Assembly (NCBI GenBank): GCA_006176705.1
Contig: QRFJ01000085.1
Location: forward strand, 779,315 to 843,314
Source of the DNA: Cocos nucifera
Lineage: Eukaryota > Streptophyta > Magnoliopsida > Arecales > Arecaceae
Direction: 5' to 3'
DNA length: 64,000 nt
The notes under the pieces were generated by a model. It saw only the letters and a program-made list of their open reading frames with translations, was not told the DNA's origin and searched no databases. Every line of letters begins with the position of its first letter. Positions within the stretch are counted from its first letter, which is position 1. The position numbers and the translations under genes are program-made. Positions 36,737 to 49,139 of this stretch are shown here, one piece after another.

Positions 36737-36808
<72 letters not shown>
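36591..36808. repeat. Dispersed repeat copy 3 with (TA)n microsatellite
   Basis: A GATCGGATAT-containing stretch like those near 210 and 4720 leads into a TA microsatellite at 36744-36808. Confidence 0.6.
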
Positions 36809-36813
<5 letters not shown>

Positions 36814-37621
36814 GGGATAAATTCCACTTCCGTCGAAGTCCAATCTGAAACTTAGCCTAATGCAGCTGGTAATCACGGAAGAGATTAAATCAAAAATTCT
36901 CTCCCTAGTAGTCGAACTCATTCAGTGGCCGAACTACCCCAGCGGCTAAACCCTTCCGGACTCCTCTAGCAACCGAGCTTCTACGGAAGCCAAACTCCTT
37001 CCTGACTCCTCTAGCAGCCGAGCTTCTATGGAAGTCAAACTCCTTCCGAACTCCTCCAGTAACCGAGATTCTACGGAAGCTGAACTCCTTCCGGACTCCT
37101 CGAGCAACCGAGCTTCTACGGAAGCCGAACTCTTTCAGCAACCAAGCTTCTACAGAAGCCGAACTCCTTTCGGACTCTTCTAGCGATCGAATTCCTATAG
37201 AAGCCGAACTCCTTCCGGATCGTTCCTTCAGACGAATTCCTACAGGATCATTATTGAACGATTACAATTGGCATTTATCAGGACAATCACGAACATCATT
37301 CATTAGGACAATTATGATTGTCATTTATCAAGAACGGTTACGACAGTCATTAATCAAGACAATTACAACAAGCTCCGTCTATAAAAAGGGATCCTTCAGA
37401 TACGTTTTGGCTAAGCTTTCTTTTCCTTCTCGAAACTCTGCCGAACTCCTCTCCAAGCACTCCATTTCTGTTGGCCAGAAGAGCTAACTTGACCGTTAGA
37501 GCGTTCTATCGGAGCCACCACCACCGACTCCGGATGGGACTTTGTTTTACAGATCACCGATGGTGACCTCGTCTTCCTCGACTCCAGTTCAATCCGACGT
37601 CAACCAAATTCTGCACCAACA
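36809..37621 (+). mobile_element. Solo LTR of the Tat-type Ty3 family
   Basis: This 813-bp LTR starts TGTTGGGGATAAATTCC and ends CTGCACCAACA, with perfect TGTTGG...CCAACA ends. It is the reverse orientation of the LTRs at 9566, 15080 and 22489. A TATAAAAA box is at 37380-37387, and degenerate AGCCGAACTCC units fill the first half. TA-repeat sequence lies on both sides (ATAT on each immediate flank) with no internal or second LTR nearby. This fits loss of the rest of an element by LTR-LTR recombination. Confidence 0.9.
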
Positions 37622-40462
37622 ATATATATAAACTTTAATTTATAATTTAACATAATATACCCTAACCTAAGATTTACAAACTTGGCTCCAATTGTGATTC
37701 TGGTGGGGTAAAATTAGTTTTGGCTTCAGCAATTTCTATTTGATATTTTGATTTTAGATAGCCAAAAAGAATAGGGAAAATGAGAAAAAAAGTCATGGAA
37801 AACATTAACAAAAAAAAAAAGCAATTTGGTACCAGTTTATAGTAGATTGTGTTGGTTGAATCTTTGGCTATGTTATGTATCTTCAATGATCTAACAGATT
37901 GTAAACATTGTTATTAAAAATAATAGAAACAATAAGATATAAAAATTGAAAGAAGAGGGATGGAAAATCATAAATTTAGAGACAATATATTATACCATAT
38001 GTCATTTGGCCAGATCACTACACATGATATGCAGTCATGTAGGGAAAAAAAAAAGAGAGTATTTTTTGTATATATTAAATTTTATATCGATTTTGGTTAT
38101 TTTGATTGAAAGATGTAAGCTAACTGAAATTGAACCAAAACCGATGAAAGTACTGAAAAAACTCAGCCAGTTTCAGATCAATTTCTCTTGAAACTCTAAA
38201 CATTTGCATGCTAGTTGCTTTCTAGAATGTTGCTATGGTACATCATCATGTGTTTTGAAATGCAGGAACCAAATCCAGCTGTAAAAGATTATGAATAATT
38301 TATTACCGTGTTGATATAACATCATTTCATGTGCTCGTGTTTTTAATTTCTCAGGCATCATTTCTTTGCTCTTGCACTTATCAAGCTGCTAAGGATTGTT
38401 TCAGAAGCTGAAGCCAAAGAATAGAATTGTAGGTAGACAGGATTGAGCAATTAGTAGATTAAAACAAAAGCCACCCACTTCAATAGCAAAGAGAAACCAG
38501 GCTCATGAATTGCATCTGAGATGCAAAATGACAAGCCTGACAATTGAGGTGTACAATAATATGAATCTAAGTGTCGATTTTTCAACCGAAGTAGGCAGTC
38601 TCTTGTAAACTGAACCCAATAAACCCAATAAGACTAACTTCAAAGTTGATGAAAAAACAATCGTAACTTTGAGTTTATCCTATCAAGATTAGATCCAACT
38701 TCCAAGATGACACAGCCACATCTGGCAAATGCTTTATGTTTTGGATTAAATGGCAAACCAGAACCAAAATAACCTAGGTTTGGGCCATGCTAGCTAGGTG
38801 CAGACCTAGCGTAATTTTATATACACTATGCTAGGGGATCAACCTCAAGAAGCTGAAGGCCAAGAAAATTCTATCGCACAGATAAGTCATGGGAACATAT
38901 CGTGCCAGTGCCAGGGTAGAAGGACATTTGCACGTGGCACTTAAAACTTGCCTCATACTAAGGCTTTCCTCCTAATACTACTCAGACTTTTGGCAGTGCT
39001 AATCCTTTGCTCCAGCACCTCACCATCCTTGTAAAAGAAGCACCTCTTAGATCAGGCTTCCAGAACCAGTCCGAGCCTCTAACTTTAAGCCTCAAAATCT
39101 AGGTTGCAGTGTTTAGATCTCCTTTGCTTATTTACGTGTTATTACAGAGGCAGAATCAAATTAGCTACACATCTTCATCAAGTTTGAGCCCCTTATTTTC
39201 GACTTTTCCCTAAGAAGATATGCGGCCAATGAAAGTAGCTAAAGAGCCTCAAAAGGATCATAAGCTTTGTTACTCTTGTCAACTTCCCTTCACAGTGTGC
39301 TATAAATTCTTAAGAAAGAAACAAAAAATATCTTATGCCTGCATTCAGACTTTCCATCCACAATATTTGTCTCAACTTAAGAGTGACAAACAGTCGTTGG
39401 CATTGTAAAAGACCAAAAACAAAAAAGTCATTAACGTCTCATCATTCTCCGTTCATCCTCTCCAAAATTTAAATTTTATTTTGGAGAACTACATAAAGGG
39501 CAATACAATAATCTTACCTATGTGGTCAGACACCATAAACAATGCCCAATCTCATCCCAAAAGCAAAGTATGCACCCACGCTTTTTTGCTTAAGGGATGT
39601 TATCAGAATTTTCTTTTCAACTCCCATAGAGCAACAAGTATTCTAGTACGATCATCAAAATTAACAATCCATTTGGTTAATAATAAGGAAGAACTAATTG
39701 AGCAAGCAGCAAACCCAGGAGATAACTCCATTGCCGGAATGCAACCTTTAGGAGGCTGTCTCGTGCTACTTTCCCAGGCAGCTCAAAATATAGTGATTTG
39801 ACTGCAAAGGGCACTCTTCAGCGGACAGGCAGCAGATCAAGGTAGGCTTATTTCAAATTACATAAATTACAGAAAGGAACTATTAGAAAGCACAGGACAA
39901 GGCCACCTTATTATACTTAGCTATTTGATTTTCCTGATGACGGAAACGAGAAACAGTTTGACCTTTTCTTTATCCAATCTCTCATTTCGTCTCAAAAGAG
40001 GGCTACATAGGAGCAACAAAACGATTGCACCATAAGAAAACTTGTTGCACACTAACTTCTTTATAAACAGATCAGCATACAGTACAATTCAACACCATAC
40101 TACCGTCATTTTACAAAAGAAATATATATCAATGTCTAACCAAAGGTATCATTTTTCAAACACCAAACAACAACATATTTGAAAGGGTTTTACATGCGCA
40201 TCATCCATTTACAAAAACAACATATACATATATCTATCTATATATATATAAATTCCCTTTCACCAGCATCAGATCTCACCTGATGACTTCAAAAATGCTG
40301 ATTAAACTTTAGGAGTACACATTTACAGGAATAATAGTAAAATAACGAACACCTGGAAGGCTATCAAAGATAAACCCTAGCAGATGTGCAGCAAAGAAAG
40401 GGCTTACCTTCTGGGCTGGAGAGCCGGCTAATCCGGAGAAAGGAAGCATCGGAGCCCTCCCA
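37622..40462. other. Downstream flank of the VQ gene, unassigned
   Basis: AT-rich DNA with short ORFs only (up to 106 codons at 39481-39801, no motif). Near 40407 the minus strand reads CCCAGAAG followed by GTAAGCC, a good 5' splice-site match. The VQ transcript may therefore carry an intron in its 3' untranslated region. Confidence 0.45.
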
Positions 40463-41264
40463 TCACGGATCCCCCAACCTGGGGCTCGGCAAGGACACTC
40501 CTGGCGAGGTCGGGAACACCATGCCCGGCGAGAGCATCATCTGGTACGCTGTCCGGGGAGACGGCAGGCACCCGAACCCCAGCGGTGAAGTCGGCGGGGG
40601 CAGCAGCAGCGCCGCCGCCGCCGTCGCCGTCGGCGAGGGCACCAGCGGCGGCTGCCCGACCCCGCCGCTGTGGAGGCGGCGCATGTAGGCGGAGATCGGC
40701 GACTCCGCGGCGGCGCTGACGGTGGGAAGGGGGCAGCGGGGAGAGGGGAGGCCGCGTCCAGACGTCGACGGCGGCCGAGGCCGGCGGCGGGGGGCCGGTG
40801 GTGAGGGCGGGGGACGGAGGGGACAGGTGGGCGAGGGGAGGCGGGCGGATGCGATGGAGGCGGGAGGTGGTGGCGGGGGCGGCGACAGGAGGGGGAGGAG
40901 GAGGCGGCGCCGCCGGGCGTGGTTGGTGGTGGGCGGGGGACCCGGTGAGCTTCTGGACGACGTCGCGGAAGTCGTTCTTGTCGATGTTGTAGACGGGGGT
41001 TGCGGACTGATGGGGTGGAGCGCCGCCGCTATTTATAGAGGCGGGCGGCGGGGAGGGGCGGCCGGAGTTAGGGTTTGGATTTTTCGGGAGGGGCTTAGAG
41101 ATCTTATAAGAGGCCTTGTTGAGGGACTTGAGGTTGGTTTGGATGTGAGAGCTAGTGGTGGTGGAGGAGGACGAGGAGGAGGTGCTTACAGAGCTGCTGG
41201 TATTGGCGGCGGCGGTGGCGGTGGTGGTGGTGGTGGAGGTGGAGGAATGACAGCTTTTTTCCAT
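40463..41264 (-). pseudogene. VQ-motif protein gene with apparent 1-base frameshift
   Basis: VQ proteins are nuclear cofactors that bind WRKY factors and are often MAP-kinase substrates. The ATG at 41264 has A at -3 and G at +4. The protein opens with Ser/Thr-rich runs and has the VQ motif FRDVVQKLTG at residues 99-108, then a Pro-rich stretch. Unbroken reading gives 278 residues ending at 40428, but the last ~95 are Arg/Ala/Gly-rich and unlike the family. From about 40750 down, a neighbouring frame encodes what VQ proteins normally have: S-P-I-S-A-Y-M-R-R-L, T-S-P-L-G-F-G-C-L-P-S-P-R, and the end R-L-G-D-P with its stop at 40463. The span is 802 bp, one more than a multiple of three; the five-G run at 40729-40733 is the likely site. 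Without the extra base the product would be 266 residues. It may be a sequencing error or a real mutation. A single exon is usual for the family. Confidence 0.85.
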
Positions 41265-41392
41265 GATACCTGGGTACCTCTGAATCTTGCCTATAAAAAG
41301 AGGAAATATATGTTATGGAGATCAGAATGATAGATAGGGCAGGATTATAATCTAACAACAAACCCTCTTTCTCTTTCTAGGGGGATCCTAGC

Positions 41393-41408
41393 AAATATAT
41401 ATAAATAA
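41393..41408 (-). promoter_or_regulatory. Probable TATA box of the VQ gene
   Basis: The minus strand reads TTTATATATATTTG about 130 bp before the start codon. No ATG lies between it and 41264 on that strand. Confidence 0.5.
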
Positions 41409-41554
41409 CTACAGTCTGCGCAGGTTTGCTTTGCCTCTTTGAGTTTTATGGAGCTCCGCTCTGCTGGTTGTGATAAGACGGGAAACGAAGACTAGGAGGT
41501 TTTGGGAGTGCTTGTGAGGTGGTAAGAGGAGCGAGCCTGGGTGTGGGTCGTTGG

Positions 41555-41563
41555 CGTCACGTG
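41555..41563. promoter_or_regulatory. G-box with overlapping TGACG element
   Basis: A perfect palindromic CACGTG is at 41558-41563, overlapped by CGTCA (TGACG on the minus strand) at 41555-41559, about 295 bp upstream of the VQ start codon. A further TGACG lies at about 41603-41607. Such sites bind bZIP and bHLH factors in plants; use here is inferred from position alone. Confidence 0.45.
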
Positions 41564-41699
41564 TAACAGTAAATTAAATGGAATTATTTAGTGAGTGACT
41601 ATTGACGTAGCAGAGAATACAAGCAGGTATTTGCATTTTCATGAGTGGATGAGTTACACGTTTATTAAATAAATTTGTTATATAAGAACTGGCTATTTT

Positions 41700-44600
41700 T
41701 ATTCTGTAATCATCTTAATACTGAGCATGATAAGCTAAAAATATCATTCATATTTTCAATACTTTTTTTTTTTTCCTTTTAGAAACGAATGCCAATGTTG
41801 AATTGGAATTGCTAAACTATTTACTTGCTAATGAATGGGAATATAACTATTATGCAATGCCGTTAATGGGTTCTCCCTCATTTTCTGTTAAAAAAATTAT
41901 TATATAGTGTCACTTATGTCAAACACAATGTTAACACATTTAATATGGAGCATTCAGTGCAATTTGATTATGAAAATATTAGCAGTAATTGCCTTAAAAA
42001 TTATGAGAAATAATTTTTTTCATGAATGAAAGAGGTATATACTATATACTCAATTTTGTACTCTACAAAAAGAAAGTCCTCCTTCACTGCCCCAAAAATC
42101 AAAAAAAAAAAAAAATCCTCATAGATACCCTTGATCTTGACAAAAAAAACTTTTGGTCCCACTGACTAAATAACGGAAGAGTACTGATCTCCGGTGCCAA
42201 GCCTTTGGCTAGATCCATCCTCTGCTAGAAATTTCAAGTAGCAACGAAACATTAAATTGGCTGCGAATCACGTAATATCTCAGCAAATTTTAGTGGGACC
42301 GTATAAATTTTTTATCTCGATATGCTGTTATTTGTAACAACAATATTATTTATTGTCTCTGTGCATGACTTGTCATCTGAGGCACCGGATAAGGTGGCAA
42401 GGAAGGGAAAGAACACGTGAAATAGATAGAGAGAAGGTGCACAAAAGGACAAACGTAGAGAGAGAGAGAGACCGTCAAAAGGATGCGTTTTGGAGACGCC
42501 GGATGGCGACAACGTCTTAGCGATAGGGAAAGGCACGTGACGAGGACTGTAGTTTTTGGGTTCTCGTGGATTTTATAATCCTTCATTAAAACAAAGGACC
42601 CTACGAAAAGGAGATGCCTTGACTTGAAAGCATGCCTTTTGACCGAGTTCGTGTGCTTCCCTTGTACAATTTTATTTCGTGTAGTGACTCTTACGAAACG
42701 TTGGATCATCATCAAATGGTTCCGTCGAAGAGGGGGATTGTGATCGGCGGCTGCGATGTTTCGTGCTCGTCCGGTGGATGGGATGAGGGGGACCCACATA
42801 GACGTGACAACTGTGAGCCCGGAAGAATCTGTGTGCTGCCACATCCGGTGTGACGCATCATCATTGAGATCAACTAAAGACCAGTGCTACCGGATACAGG
42901 TGGCAGAGGCCACAGAACGATGCGCGTCCCCAATTAGATTAACCGACGAGCCCTCTTGTTCGTTCCAACTCCTTTTTCCCCGCTCTCAACCAGTCAAATT
43001 GCAAAATAATGCGTTACGTATATTACGCGCGCGCGCGCGTGCGTCACGGATGTACGGATATTTGGTTTTTGGTATTGAATTTTGAAGTGGACGTGCAGTT
43101 CTCTGCCTTCCACTCTAGCCATAATAACTAATTAGTTGTTTAAGGATTTTAGTATTGATAATAAATTGAATAATAATTTCTTTTCTGGATCAGAGAATTT
43201 TTTTTGAAAAAGAAAAAAACATGGAGAAGGTGATGTCCAAGGGTTTTAACCTAATGTCATTATAGATATGAGTCACCTGTCCTTCCATAATTTAGGAGTT
43301 TATATTATGTGTACTGCTACGCGCCTAAACTACTGATTAATAATAACATGCATCATTTGTTATTGTGTCTAAAAGTCATGATAATTTGTAGATTGCATAT
43401 ATATCCTGTAACTTAGAGTTTATAACTTATTTTAGTATTTAATAAATCTATTTCTTTTGTATCATGTAACGCCAACTCTCCAAATATAATCATGCGTCAA
43501 TGGTGTCCGCCCATTTGTGTATCCAAACTCCAATCTCCCCGTTCCAAGTGCTGAACATATATTTTTTTTTATTAAAATAGATGTATTGTATTAAATTAAA
43601 TATGAATAAATATATCCTCGATGATTAAAAAATAAAATATTAAAAAATTGAATAGAAAAATTAGCCATGGAATCCAATGGTACTAATCTTGAATGCTTAG
43701 CTACATATCCAATTGACAGCATTATTGGTTCTACGACATGTTAAAAGTAATCAAAGATCTCAACATTCTTCAACAATTCTATAATAATGGATGCGGTCTA
43801 ATATTACGAAAAAATGGATTAAAAAATCATATAACAACTACCATTAAATCATCCTCCATTCAAATTTGTGAAACGCATAATTTATAGACAACAGATCTCA
43901 AATCTTTCCATGCACCATGCAATTCTATCATAAAAACTATTATATCAAAAATTTGAACACCTCCTGCTGCAACAATAATGAAGCTTGATCCATCAATATT
44001 ATTATCATACTATCATCAAAATTAATCTTAAGAAAATAAGGAGATGATTGCTGCTAAAAAAATATATTAATTTATAAGACATAGAAACTACAAAAAAAAA
44101 AGGAACCGTATATATATATTTTTATTGTCAAGGATGCCAACTGAAGAAATTCTTGAGTCTAAGGAGAAGCTTTTAGAAAAATCAATATAACACTTTATCT
44201 TAAATCTTAGAATATATGAGCCTTCCTTGTCAACAAAATATTATAGGTAATACAGCAACACATAATAGCTTTTGATTTTTTTAACATTAGATCGAAAATC
44301 TTTTTTAACAATTTGCAAAAGCACCCCAATCAAACTAAACGATATGTTCTGCAATGAATTGCAATACCTGAGAAGCGATTCTATAGTGAAGTGTATAATA
44401 TGAAATAAAGATGCCTCTACTTCTGGACAACATAGTAACTTGTAATTTGAAAACCATGTTGGGCTAAATTTGCTCTACAAGGAAGCCAAAGTCAAGCCAA
44501 TTTCTACGTAAATAAAGAACTTTGGAATGTACTTCTAATGTCCAGATCCATGCAACATTCGGAGCTCTTTGAGGTTCGGATAAAAAAAAAATATAATAAA

Positions 44601-44915
44601 GACCGAAAACTTTCGCCATTAGTCTATTCAAGGTCAAGAATAGAATCTTTCTAATAGAAATTTTATTGATTTTTTTTAAATTTAAGAATACCCCATGCAT
44701 CTTGTTTTATAGCCGCCATTTATTAATTATCTATAGTGATCGGTAGAGTGATGAAAAATATTAATTTCAAAGATTTTGCTATGGTGCTCTAAAGCTTCTT
44801 TTAGTTATTTTATGATTGATTTTTTCTAGTCATCTATTTTATGATGGATAGCACTGATCTATTTATCAGTAATCAGTTTTAATTGACCATATGTATGGCT
44901 GGTGTAGTAAATAAC
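41700..44915. other. Intergenic, unassigned
   Basis: A 164-codon minus-strand ORF (42844-42350) and an opposing ORF cover a region of balanced composition but show no domain I recognise. A (CG)7 run at 43026-43039, followed by TGCG, is unusual in AT-rich DNA. The rest is AT-rich without recognisable content. Confidence 0.45.
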
Positions 44916-45497
44916 TCAAATTTTAAATATAATTTCGAAACTAAAAATTAATGGAGCCAACCCCCTTTCTCTTTTCTCCTTTCCGATAAAGCACCACTCC
45001 TTGTCGAGGGGTAGTGTATGGCGGTGGAGCGACAAGCAACGAGCCCGAGCGATGGAGGAGGAGGAGGAGGAAAGGGATGGTGGGTCCGAGTGGCGAAAGA
45101 AAAAGAAGGTGGAAAAGCAAGCAATGGAGAGGCGAGCGGCGGATCTGATCGATGAAGAGATGGATGGAAGAGGAGGAAAGAGGGTGACTACAGCGATAAG
45201 CTTGAGTGGCAAAAGAAAAAAGATATGGAAGTAAGCGGTGGGGAGGCGAGCAGCGGATCCAATTGGTGGAGAGATGGGCGGAGGAGGAGGAGGAGGGGGA
45301 AGGAGGTGGCTCTGGCAATGGACCCGAGTGGTGGATAGATGGTGGGGGAGGAGGAGAATGAGGGGTGGCAAAGAGGTGGGCGGGGGAGACATGCAGTGGT
45401 GAGGAGAAGCTACGAAGAAAAAAATTAAAAAAATAATAAAATATAAAAATAATGATAATATAATATTATAAATATTTTTATAATAAAATATTATCAA
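44916..45497 (-). other. Repetitive Pro/Ser-rich ORF region, probably not a gene
   Basis: A 193-codon minus-strand ORF with an overlapping 125-codon ORF is rich in Pro, Ser and Leu. The underlying DNA contains about two degenerate units of roughly 120 bp (gcggatc...ggtgga...gagatggatgg) and many GAG/GGA triplets. One flank is AT-rich, like the repeat at 13170. I regard this as a mobile-element interior rather than a host gene. Confidence 0.4.
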
Positions 45498-46530
45498 AGA
45501 AGCACGGTAGCAAATGCCTAATTTTAATGTGTCTATTCATATATCATGGATGTAAAATTATGCAGCAAATTTTATCCGAACTACATTTATCTTTTCCTTA
45601 TTCTCTTTTTATAACAACAATGCAAATGCTACAATACCACCTTCCTAGAATGGATTTTAGACTTTTAGTGATCAATTAGTACTAAGCTAAAGCAAGATTT
45701 CAACACAACAGACAAGGAAGTGTCGGAACATAAATATTGCTGCGAATGGTGGAGGGGGACATAATTCCACCATCATGAACATGAAAATAATTAATGTGCA
45801 TCAAAGTTATTTTCTCAACTTTCTCCTTGTTCTCTTTCTTTTAGCCATCTCTTCGGAGACGGTCTGTTTGTATCATTTCATCATAATCGCAATGGAATGT
45901 TGGCTCTTTGTAAAAGAATATCATATTTTCTTGCTCCACCAGCTGTAATATTGTTCATAGTGTCAAATGTAGATGCCTTTCGTAAGAATATTTAAACTTT
46001 AGACTGCGTCACTCACATGAGAGGGCCAAAGAGAAATGTTTAAGTTGACTTAATTAAGTATGGATGATGACACGATTGTTACGATTAACTGGAAAGAAGC
46101 TAAATGGTAGTATTCAGTCTTGAAATCTTCAAGTCTCGAGTGGGATAAAGAAGATTTCCAGGGCCTAGTTATGATTAAGAAGTTGATTCCACCATTTCTA
46201 ATGTGGTAAAATTGCCTTGAGGTTGTCCCCAAGTTGGTCATATCATATGATCTTCCAAAGACCAACTTAAGGTTGTTATTTTGAAACAAAATAGTTTTGA
46301 TAATGATATTTTGATATTAAAAGAATAATTGAAAAGGCATGAACCTCATATTTATCAAGCCAAAGAAGATTAACATAATTATCTACCATGATATCATAAT
46401 ACCTATTCTCAATGCACATCCATTGTATGCTACATGGATGCATTTATTCAGGTTAACTGTTGGCAAGCCGATTTAACACCTTGATTATTAGAAGTTAAAG
46501 CGTCTATAGATAGTAATTTACTTAAATTTC
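45498..46530. other. Intergenic, nothing recognised
   Basis: Mixed AT-rich DNA with a 79-codon ORF (46289-46050 minus) of no recognisable kind. Confidence 0.45.
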
Positions 46531-46532
46531 TA

Positions 46533-46566
46533 ATATATATATATATGGAGAGAGAGAGAGAGAGAG
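46533..46566. repeat. (TA)n/(GA)n compound microsatellite
   Basis: A TA run changes into a GA run, directly at the left edge of the inverted-repeat MITE. Confidence 0.9.
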
Positions 46567-46569
46567 TCA

Positions 46570-46960
46570 GGCTAAAATTAAATTAATTAGATTTAAATTT
46601 AGATCCAATCAGATCAAAATTCTATAATAAAAATTCTACATTAATAATTCAAGCCATTAAATATGATATACTATATTAAAATTACTTGCACACAAAAAAT
46701 TATATGATTCGGAGATTCCTAATCTATGCATCAAATAGTTAAAAATTAGATAATTTAAATAAAATTAAATTAAATATATTTTTTGATTATTTGATGTATA
46801 AAATTAAAATTTTTAAATAATATAATTTTTTATATTAAAATAATTTTGAGATATTAGATCACATCAAATGGCTTGAATCATCGATATAGAATTCTTATTG
46901 TCTAATTTTAATCTGATCGGATCCAAATCAAAATCCGATTGATCTTACCCAAATCTATCC
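46570..46960. mobile_element. MITE with ~80-bp inverted arms
   Basis: The left arm, about 46589-46668, includes AGATCCAATCAGATCAAAATT and AATAATTCAAGCCATT. Its inverse occupies about 46860-46940 (AATGGCTTGAATCATCGATAT ... AATTTTAATCTGATCGGATC). The AT-rich centre of about 190 bp has no ORF. Long matching arms around a short noncoding core fit a foldback MITE. Confidence 0.8.
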
Positions 46961-49139
46961 CATATAAACGTATTCATTTTAATTTCTTCCATCCTTCTTT
47001 TCTTATCTTCTTCTAATACCTATGGCTTAGCTTATCATTGTTTTTTCAAAATACTGCATCTGTTATGGACTTATTTGCTCTATTTAGTATCTGATTTTTA
47101 TCCAGCTTTAGTTAATATCTTATCAGGATTATTTGCAAATTGAATAGTTCAAGCAATCAGAATTTACTGAAACTAACTGCTCATTTCCAGGTTTAGCAAA
47201 ATCTTTAAATTTGTTTACAATTTCTTCGTGCATAAGAGCCTCTTTGCCTTGTAAAAGTTGCATCAGTGCTTCGGCAATTGGTTCGGACACTTTAATCTAG
47301 CGTTGGACTGTCTTTTGGTTTGGTTGTGTTTAGGATGAATTGCTACCTCATTTGATATTTGTGAATGACACAATAATAAAAGAAAAAAAAGTAGAGGTAG
47401 AAAAAAAAAATAATAACTTTGTTGCTTTTAAGAAATTATAATTGATATTAAAAAATAAACATTCACACAATATTAAAAATAAGAAATATTATTTAATATT
47501 GTAATCAATTTGTATTGGATTAGCATCTATCACCAGCCGGCTAAATAAAATGTTTAATAGAAATTGGAGCATAATTATCCAATAAAGTTGTCGTCCAAAT
47601 ATTTTTGCTGATTTGCCAAAATGAAAATAGAGTGATCTTTTCTTCAAAATATCTAATATCTATTTTAGTAGTACGGAATCAATTGGCAACAATTGAAAGA
47701 AAGTAATTATGAGTATCTCAGAAAATTCTTCAAATTATTGGCAAATAATCATGATTTCTTTTTCCATTAGCACGTGAACGATATCTTTATCTTGCAACCA
47801 AAAGTTTGTCCATGGTAGGACATAGGAAGACTTTGGTGCAACGCCAGAGGAAGTGTCAAACAGACATTGTCATGCTTTACGATGACAAAATGGATTAATT
47901 ATCATAAGCATGAAAACAATGCAAATAGAAAACAAAACTTCGCTTCCTTCTTCCCCACCCCCCAAATATTATTTTGGGATGTTCAACATGAGTTGTTAGC
48001 TACCTAACCACCCATTTCTTTGGGATTAAAGGGCACTTGACTTGTTCAATGAAATGTGAGGTGGGCCTCTGCTTCGCTTGATGGACTTCTCTAATTTCAT
48101 GTTCTTTTTTCTTAATTTAAATTACGGGTCGCTTCTTAAGTAATCTTAAAATTGATGGCATTACACTACCATTGTTGCATTCGAAAAGTTGCAACTTGTT
48201 TGATATGGTTTAGGTGATCTATTGCACGTGGGGTTAAAATTAGATTAGACATCAGCATATCTATATTCATATTCATTTTATTTGATTAATATAAATTATG
48301 AAGATATAAAAATTTAAATTTATATTTATTTTAAATAAATATAGATATCGGATGCATGGATATAAATTAGATAATTAAATATTATAACTATAAAATTAAA
48401 AATATTACTAAGTAGATAGTAAAATAAGTTAATAGCATGTAAATGTGATTATATATATTTTTTAAAAATTTATAAATATTATATATAATTAAATAGGGTA
48501 ATCACGAGAATTGATATTTGGATAAGAATTGGATAATTATTTATTTATATTTATTTTTTAATAGATATAGACATGGATATGATTATTAATTGGATGTTCA
48601 AATCTCTATTTATATCTGAATAAATTTGGATATGTAAATGAATTTAGATATATATTATTCAATTCTGGAAATAAATGGTTTATTGGAGCTTGATGCAATT
48701 TATCATGGGTTTTGAGATAATGCGGAACGGAAAGTTGGTCGTGAAGCACAAACAAATGTACAACAAAAAAAATAAAAAATAAATAAAAATGTTTCTACTG
48801 TGCAGTGAATCAAAACCACCGCCTAATTTCTATTTTGTAACATTCTAAAAGCATTGATAGGAGACACGATCACTTTCAAAAGCTGCGGTACTTGATCAAT
48901 CGCAGCCTTCATGTTGCGCGATGGCCATGATGATTGTGGACATCATGGCACATGCATGCAATCCGTCAACACGACTTATAGGCCTCCTAGAGGCATGGCC
49001 GTTGCGCGATACAAGGATGGGTTTGATTGGTGAAACCCTCTATATAACTCTGAACTGGAGAGTACTTGGATTCTTCAAACGGTCTTCAAGTTGTACAAGG
49101 TTATGATTGCAATTTTTTTTTTTTTTTAAAGATAAACGT
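46961..49139. other. Intergenic, one weak inverted-repeat region
   Basis: No gene recognised. At about 48255-48650 a stretch beginning 'atatctatattcatattcatt' is loosely mirrored at its right end by 'ggatatgtaaatgaatttagata', suggesting another degraded MITE. Confidence 0.4.

Noticed and set aside
40722..41330. 202-codon plus-strand Gly/Arg-rich ORF
   Set aside because: Antisense to the VQ gene; its composition comes from the VQ gene's proline and serine codons.
42350..42844. 164-codon minus-strand ORF
   Set aside because: No recognisable domain, overlapped by an opposite-strand ORF, and no promoter or splice context; kept as unassigned sequence.
44916..45497. 193-codon Pro/Ser/Leu-rich minus-strand ORF as a secreted or cell-wall protein
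   Set aside because: The hydrophobic start is translated AT repeat and the rest follows degenerate DNA repeats; overlapping frames look equally open.
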